Part shown: positions 58,251-64,000 of the stretch, in pieces
How positions within the stretch are numbered: the first letter of the stretch is position 1
Layout: the number at the start of each line of letters is the position of its first letter
Assembly: GCF_009727055.1 (NCBI RefSeq)
Contig: NC_052359.1
Coordinates: 17,521,176 to 17,585,175 of the forward strand
From: Benincasa hispida
Lineage: Eukaryota > Streptophyta > Magnoliopsida > Cucurbitales > Cucurbitaceae
Direction of reading: 5' to 3'
DNA: 64,000 bases
The notes under the pieces: generated by a model
What the model was told of the DNA's origin: nothing
What the model saw: only the letters and a program-made list of their open reading frames with translations
The model's database searches: none
Made by a program: the position numbers and the translations under genes

Positions 58251-59840
58251 GCATAACTTCTTTTTAGGGTATTCTTCTAGTCTCCCTATTAGCTCTCAAA
58301 ATGAGCTAATATTCCTAGCTTAATTTGGGCTTGTTAGTGGACTTTATGTGTTTATTTCCCTATATTGTAGGTATCGAGCAACCAAGAGGTAAAATTAACC
58401 ATTTGGTGAAGAACAAGGTTAATTGAATAAATTTGGAGTCAATTTGAACATTTGGGCTTCAAAGAAGTTGAAAAGAATAAAAAGCCATCGAGTTCCACCA
58501 AGTACGAGGTAGTCATCGAGCACCATCGAGTACCATCGAGTAAGAGGCTATCGAGTAATCAAGAAAATGCTACTGAATGATTGGGGATTGAGTATCAAGT
58601 CATCAAGCATTGAGTAGCGAGTATCTGGTAGTGGGCGCAGTGTTGCAACACTATTCTAAGCGTCACGAAGCTTCGAGCTGAATCAACACCAGCGTCCCAA
58701 CGCATCTCAATGCTAAACTCCAATGCTTGAAGGTAGAAGCATCAGCATTGCAATGCTTCCTTAGAGTGTTGCAATGTTGTGCAGAATGACGAACATGAAG
58801 CTAAGCGTGCTAGCAACCTAGCATTGCAACACCATTCCAAGCATTGCAACGTTGCGATGAATCCTATAAATATATCTCCTCAGCCCTAGGTCAGGATATG
58901 CCGAATTTTGGAGGCCAAATCGGTGGAGGTAGAAGTAAATCTTCATTCTTTTTCCTTTTCCTTCAATTTTGTTTTGGATTGTAATCAATGGATTGGAGGT
59001 TCATTCTTGATTTGTCTATGAATCGAGAGGTAATCTTTATCTAATTTCTTTAAGCAAGAGCCTTATATTTATTTCTTGAAGGTTTTCTAATGAATTTAAC
59101 TGTACTCTTGTGAATTCTTTGGATGTATAAATTTTGATATTAATAGATTTTCGATGAATTCTTCTGACAAATTAATTTGTTGAAATTCTTGTTTGCAAAA
59201 TCGTCGTAGCTCATGTAATATTGATTGATTTAGTTTCACGTATTAGGATCACATGTTTAAAGTCTAAACTTTTTCTGGCCAAACTCCTATATGCCTTAGT
59301 ATAATCTTTTCCAAATAAATCATGCCACAAGATATGGTTTTCCTGCTTGTAGTATGTCTTAACAATTGAACTCTTTCTTAATGCTTTTCAGTTTTAACTT
59401 GTATGTCACTGAGAAGGAAAAGTTTTAAACTGAATTAGGGTTGATTTATGTTTCTATCAAAATTGGCTAATTGGGCTATTAGACTTTCTAATAGATTGAG
59501 GGGTTGACACATTTAATATAATTAATTGATGACAAATGAAAGAAATTGCATAGGAACTTTCTCTTTATTTAGAAATTAGATAGACTCCTATCCTAGATTC
59601 CATTTACCTTTTTATTTTAATTACACACTTTTATCTCTTCCACGTCAAAACCCTCCATTCATCACTCTAGTTAGAAAATTAACTTAACGAAACCAATTGC
59701 ATTTGTCTGCAGATCGACTTGGAGTTACCACTATTGCTACGTTTTTGTAGTAATAGGAGTAGTTCAGTATTAATAAATTTCTTTTGTTTCAGTTTGCAAT
59801 CTAATTGACAACATCGATCCTTGATCTGAACAGTCCCATA
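58250..59840 (+). mobile_element. Unresolved LTR-like insertion in the element 6 LTR
   Basis: Family C has nothing comparable here. No coding frame. Features seen: degenerate CATCGAGTAC repeats at 58485-58560, recurring GCATTGCAAC and GTTGCAA words at 58640-58860, CCTATAAATATATC (TATA-like) near 58863, and GATCGACTTGGAGTTACCAC near 59714, like the end of some Tat/Athila LTRs. I could not place the ends or a target duplication. Confidence 0.4.
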
Positions 59841-60284
59841 ATGTATCCCATGATATATATCACAATGTCTATATTACGACATCTATATTCTTTCTGCATG
59901 ACATTTGCATGGGTATTTATAGGCGTTCACGAGCACTTCTTTTCTCTAACTTATGATTGCGTTCATAGGACACATTGAATTCCATATCATGCCGCGCCAT
60001 CTGCAACGTGTCAGGGTTCATTGAATCTTCAACAAAGTTTTCTTGTCGACCACCAACACAACTTGTGATGTGACACCCATTGCCCATGTCATGTTATGCT
60101 TCAACGCTTTGTAGCTTATGCGATCTTCTTTCCTTTTCTTCTCTAGTAATTCTTGCTTGATCGCATAAATGGGTATGCAACATGCGATCGCACGTTCATC
60201 AAACTGTTGAAGGATATTCTGTATAGAAGTAGTGAAATTAGTCTGAAATTTATATATGTTATGCGTTAAAAGTATGTGATCGCA
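59840..60284 (-). repeat. 5' LTR of element 6, outer part
   Basis: TATTTATAGGCG (TATA complement at 59914-59921), CATGCCGCGCCATCTGCAAC and following sequence resemble family C at 27921-28200. It is cut at 60285 by the chromodomain element. Confidence 0.6.
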
Positions 60285-60715
60285 TGTAACGATCGGATCC
60301 TTACATACTATGGTACGACCGCTACGACATGAATGCTTAGACTTTTCTATTATGAGATGAGTTTTGGACAAAAATCTCAAAAGAACATATCTAAGATTTT
60401 ATAATTAGGTAGAAAACTATATAAAAGGTTTATATTACAAAACGCCAGGATCCATAAAACACTAGTGTAGTGATACAAAAATGCATATGCCTATAATAGT
60501 GAGTTTGATGGTTGGCCATTTTGAGCGACATCCAGTTCTGCCACCTACGCTGTGTCCTTACCTACAAAGTCTGTAAAAATAGGATGAGTATATAATATAC
60601 CCAGTAAGTAGTCCTCACATAGGGTAGTGACCAAATGCACAGTCATATGCAACATGTCCAAAACATATGATTGGGACCGAAAACATATAATAACATGTGG
60701 TGGTCGGTTATGCTT

Positions 60716-60942
60716 CTAACGTAAATTTCTCTGCCCTGATAGGAAGATGAGAACTTAGGCGGAAACTAACTCATCTGATGATTAGTGGGTCATGCAGTCA
60801 GTAGGGCCAAAGTCGCATCCAACGTCACTAACGTAAATTTCTCCACCCTGATAAGAAGATGAGGACTTAGGCGGAAACTAGCCCATCTGATGATTAGTAG
60901 GTTATGCAGTCAGTAGGCCAGAGTCGCATCCAACATCAACCA
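60716..60942. repeat. 112-bp tandem repeat, two units, in element 8 LTR
   Basis: CTAACGTAAATTTCT starts units at 60716 and 60828; GCAGTCAGTAGG and AGTCGCATCCAAC recur in each. A decayed third start is near 60943. Confidence 0.85.
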
Positions 60943-60956
60943 TTAACATAAATGTA

Positions 60957-61135
60957 CGATTGGACTAGAGGGGTGCAACCATACATACCCTGTTAGTCCC
61001 TAGCATAATCTTGACATGGAATTGGGTCTAGAGGGGTGCAACCATACATGCCCTGCTAGCCCTTGAATAATCTTCACATAGAATTGAGTCTAGAGGGGTG
61101 CAACAATACATGCCCTGCTAGCCCTAGAAGCATAA
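60957..61135. repeat. ~62-bp tandem repeat, three units, in element 8 LTR
   Basis: CTAGAGGGGTGCAAC occurs at 60965, 61028 and 61090, each followed by ATACAT(A/G)CCCTG(T/C)TAG. Confidence 0.85.
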
Positions 61136-61724
61136 CCTTTGTCTAATTAAAATTTAATCTTATGAACAAACATAATGCATGAGGTCCCTTGTCAATAAAC
61201 GTATTTTTAACATGTAATGCAACATAACAATAACATAATTATGCAACATATTGAAAGTACACTACCATGAAACACTGTTGAGATAACTACTTACCTTGAC
61301 TGCGATCCTAGTTATTCCTTATTATTCCTTATGATGTGATCAGTAGAGCTTTCTCTCTTACACTAGAAGGAAATTTGTGCAGCAACTCACCCGAGCTTTA
61401 TCTCTTCTAACCTCACAGAACTTCCTCACTCACACTTGCTTTCACACGATTCTTTGTTACTGAGATTTGTTTGTGAATGGGTTAAATCTTCTGACAAAGG
61501 ATCCTGTTTATATTGGTTTTCGGCTCTTCTTAGTGTGACAACTCATCCTACAAATGGCTTCTTTAAAATTACTTAGGTTTAAGAATTTCTCTTAATAGGA
61601 CACCTAATTTTGGCTAACGTTTGCCCTTACGTCTTTAACCTTTGTTTGTATTCAATTTTAGGGTTCTCCATGTATAATCTATAAGATCGTGGCCAAATTC
61701 AACGCATAATCCACGCTTCTGTCC

Positions 61725-61880
61725 AAATCTCGCTCTCCTTGTTCTCAGAATCTCGCTCTCTCCAGCTTTCTCACTGGTTTGGCTCTCGCGACTCTCGCTC
61801 TTGCTCTTACTGGTCCCGCTCTCGCTCTCACTGGTCACGCTTTTGCTCTTGCTCCCGCTCTCTCCCACTGTCTCGCTAAG
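61725..61880. repeat. CTCTCG/CTCTTG low-complexity block
   Basis: An irregular six-base repeat, coding for an apparent Ser/Glu-rich peptide on the - strand (61925-61635) and Leu/Ala-rich ones on the +. These are composition effects, not genes. Confidence 0.7.
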
Positions 61881-62342
61881 AATCTTGCTCTCTCCAATTT
61901 TCTCTCCAATCTCGCTAGTTTTCACGCGTGGTTGCCTTCACTGCTTGTGGATTCCACTTCCTCTTTTTATCTCTTTGAAATATGGGCAATTAACTCGCCT
62001 CCAAATCTTCCAATGAGCAGTGCCCAAACAAAAAGTTATTTACTGCCCGTTATCTCCTGAATTAGCTAGCGTCCAACTTCTAATTAATCCTCCCTTATTC
62101 TACTTCCTTATTTATTATTTTTGGATAATTAATAAATTTTCTATTTTTTCCCATTCTAAATTTCCACCCGATTTTCCTATTAAATTTATATATTTTTCAT
62201 TCTTAATTATATATTTTATTTGTTTTTCTGCTTTCTAAATTAGGGGTAGGGTATTACATTTACCACCCCTTTAAATAAAATTTCGTCCTGCTTAACATTT
62301 GACATTTACTTTCCTGTATGCATACAAATTTGGGTTGTTACA

Positions 62343-62375
62343 TTCTTCCCCCCTTAAGAACTTTCGTCCTCGAAA
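62343..62375 (-). other. Polypurine tract of element 8
   Basis: The - strand reads GACGAAAGTTCTTAAGGGGG followed by GAAGAA, then the LTR. A second, similar tract (GACGAAATTTTATTTAAAGG, then GGTGG) lies at 62260-62290. Confidence 0.75.
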
Positions 62376-63640
62376 TTTTCTTGGTTCTTAAACAGATAAG
62401 GGCATTTGACTTTCATCTCTTCTTCTCGTTCCCATGTAGTTTCTTCTACTTGCTATTTTCTCCTGAGAACCTTCGCTAAACTTATTTCCTGATTACGAAG
62501 TGACTTCTTCTCTCTTGCTAGGATGCAAACTGGAGTCTCTTCATATTCCAAGTTTTCACTTATTTGTAGAGGTTCATAATTTACTACATGTGATGGGGGT
62601 CAAACACGTATTTTCGAAGCATCGATACATGAAAGACATTATGTATTGTAGAAAGGGTAGGTGGTAATGCTAATCGATAAGCTACTTGGCCAATATGTTC
62701 TAATATTTCAAAGGGTCCAATAAAGCGGGGGCTAAGTTTGCCTTTTCGTCCGAAACACATAATGCCCTTCATTGGTGCTACCTTTAGAAATACATGATCT
62801 CCTACTTTGAATTCCAACTCTTTTTTACGGTTATCAGCATAACTCTTCTGTCTGCTTTGAGTTGTTCGCATTCTTTCCCCAATTAGCTTAATTGACTCTG
62901 ATATTTGCTGCACCAACTCAGGTCCTAGAAGTGTTCGCTCCCCAACTTCATCCAGTGTATAGGGGATCTGCATTTCTTTCCGTATAAGGTTTCGAAGGGA
63001 GCCATACCAATTGTCGCCTGATAACTATTATTATAATCAAATTCTATAAGATGTAACTGCGAATCCCATGCTCCAGTAAAATCCAAAGCACATGCCCTCA
63101 ACATGTCTTCTAGGATTTGATTAACTTGTTCTGTTTGGCCATCAGTTTGTGGGTGGAAGGCTGTGCTGAAATTTAGCTGTGTGCCCATTGCTTTCTGCAA
63201 ACTTTTCAAGAACTTGGAGATGAAACGAGGGTCTCGATCTGAAAAAATTGATATTGGGATTCCATGTAACCAGATGACCTCTTTTAAGTACATTTGAGCT
63301 AGTGCTTCCGTAGTGTGAGTAGTCTTGCATGGTAGGAAGTGGGCCGATTTGGTGAGTCAACCTACAATCACAAAAATCATGTTGTGGCCTTTAACAGTTC
63401 TCGCGAGTCCTGAGATGAAGTCCATAGAAATATTCTCCTATTTCCATTTTGGAACATTTAGAGGCTGGAGAAGTCCTTGTGGTCGTTGCCGTAGAGCTTT
63501 CACCTATTGACAAACCAAACATTTACTTACATAGTCAACTATATCCTTTTTCATGTTACCCCACCAGTAATGTGCTTTCAAGTCTCGATACATTTTTGTA
63601 CTCCTAGGCTGTATTGAAAAGCATGATTCATGAGCTTCCT
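62376..63640 (-). pseudogene. Element 8 integrase with chromodomain, lightly broken
   Basis: From 63640: zinc domain (AHYWWGNMKKDI, KCLVCQ), a stop near 63505, first catalytic Asp in MDFISGL near 63415, then the frame 63293-62925 with the second Asp (SDRDPRF, 63239-63237) and the Glu (GQTEQVNQ, 63131-63129), 35 residues apart. The core ends NNSYQATIGMAPFETLYGKKCRSPIHW. A frameshift near 62950 leads to 62973-62584, the C-terminal domain (FKVGDHVFLKVAPMKGIMCFGRKGKLSPRFIGPFEIL, HNVFHVSMLRKY). Downstream, 62583-62376 reads as a chromodomain (PVCILAREKKSLRNQEI, VEETTWEREEEMK) with two stops. The chromodomain would target integration to heterochromatin marks in this clade. Confidence 0.85.
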
Positions 63641-64000
63641 TCAATAGTTCTTTCTTGATTTCTTTATCATCGAGTACACATAGACCTCTATGATAGAGGA
63701 GTGCAGAGTCTGGGGCTATAGAGAATTGCTGGTTTCCCCATTCTCTGATTGCAGTTGTTTGTTTAGGTATTTATCTATTTGTTGTGCATCAATTATCCTT
63801 TGCCTTGATGTAGGTCTTGCAATTAACTGTGCTATTTGAGTTATGAAGGTTTCTGGTATTAGTGAGATCTTAGCTCTTTCAAGGTCATCCATTATGTGTT
63901 TGGAGATGGTACTTAGAGCTGCTGTATGAGCTGACTTTCTGCTAAGAGCATCAGCAACAATGTTAGCTTTTCCTGGGTGATAAAGGATCTCACAGTCATA
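63641..64000 (-). pseudogene. Element 8 RNase H end and linker, cut by window
   Basis: The first readable residues at the window end are YDCEILYHPGKANIVADALSRKS, the conserved end of the Ty3/gypsy RNase H. A linker follows (IPETFITQIAQLIARPTSRQRIID), then one frameshift near 63760 and a stop. Reverse transcriptase, protease, gag and the 5' LTR must lie beyond 64000. Confidence 0.8.

Larger units (their letters stand above)
40443..60284 (-). mobile_element. Element 6: Athila-like element, gag and a 5' LTR split by insertions
   Basis: Read on the - strand: 5' LTR pieces 60284-59840, 58250-57798 and 42061-41617, primer site, then gag to 40443, where it is truncated. The LTR resembles family C. 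E2 sits inside it with a perfect CATTT duplication (42057-42061 and 57793-57797); an unresolved insertion lies at 58250-59840, and a chromodomain element cuts it at 60285. Confidence 0.75.
60285..62342 (-). repeat. 3' LTR of element 8, ~2.06 kb
   Basis: On the - strand it starts TGTAACAACCC (62342) or, alternatively, TGTAATACCC (62258), and ends GATCGTTACA (60285). It includes two tandem repeat blocks and a CTCTCG-rich block. No genes. Confidence 0.75.
60285..64000 (-). mobile_element. Element 8: chromovirus (Tekay/Del-like) retrotransposon, 3' end
   Basis: Read on the - strand from the window end: end of RNase H, integrase with zinc domain, DDE core and chromodomain, polypurine tract and 3' LTR. 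The LTR ends CGTTACA at 60285. The rest of the element lies beyond 64000. The integrase C-terminus with chromodomain and the CTTCCCCCCTTAAG polypurine context fit the Tekay clade. It cuts element 6 and is better preserved than the Athila-like copies, so it may be younger. Confidence 0.85.

Noticed and set aside
60018..60380. 120-codon - strand frame
   Set aside because: Crosses the boundary between the element 6 LTR and the element 8 LTR at 60285.
61635..62060. Ser/Glu-rich and Leu/Ala-rich open frames
   Set aside because: They follow from the CTCTCG repeat inside the LTR.

Overview
This window is plant nuclear repeat DNA: nested LTR retrotransposons with no recognisable host gene, tRNA or rRNA. 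All coding sequence belongs to Ty3/gypsy or Ty1/copia elements and every frame is broken by stops, frameshifts or insertions. A eudicot is clear. A cucurbit is my best guess, because the copia Gag/pre-integrase segment and its TGTTGGGGTTGATGCC LTR start resemble cucumber and melon elements I know; this is recognition, not a search. Dense nesting of Athila-like elements suggests old pericentromeric heterochromatin (inference).

Layout. 1-10087: element 1 (+), an Athila-like element with gag, protease-RT, RNase H, integrase and 3' LTR; its 5' LTR is cut by the window edge. 10088-10375: an LTR fragment. 10376-16846: a copia element (-) lacking everything after the integrase N-terminus, with a 2.06-kb LTR. 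16847-28392: element 2 (-), cut in its RT by the copia LTR and split in its 5' LTR by element 3 (-, 20328-27141, TSD ATATG), a gag-protease-only derivative. 28393-29843: element 4 (-), a pol fragment without RNase H. 29844-38861: element 5 (-), a second gag-protease-only element, split by a + strand LTR fragment that itself contains E1 (34993-37682). 38862-40442: a lone antisense LTR. 40443-60284: element 6 (-), whose 5' LTR holds E2 (42062-57792, TSD CATTT). E2 holds element 7 (+, 43828-55706, TSD GCAGC), a pol-bearing Athila-like element, whose integrase holds a solo LTR of the element 1 family (49866-51646). 58250-59840: an unresolved LTR-like insertion. 60285-64000: the 3' end of a chromodomain gypsy element (-).

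How they relate. Element 7 has gag, protease, RT, RNase H and integrase; elements 3 and 5 carry similar gag-protease but lose RT to integrase at one shared junction, so they look like a non-autonomous lineage mobilised in trans. Four elements share a duplicated ~45-bp motif in the 3' untranslated region, and several LTRs start with a short palindrome.

The assembly needs caution. Three 38-bp perfect palindromes equal two head-to-head Tn5/Nextera mosaic ends (12595, 37133, 37543), each next to duplicated sequence, and two single-N gaps (1198, 43694) are flanked by exact 65-bp and 1.1-kb duplications. These are most simply library and gap-filling artefacts.
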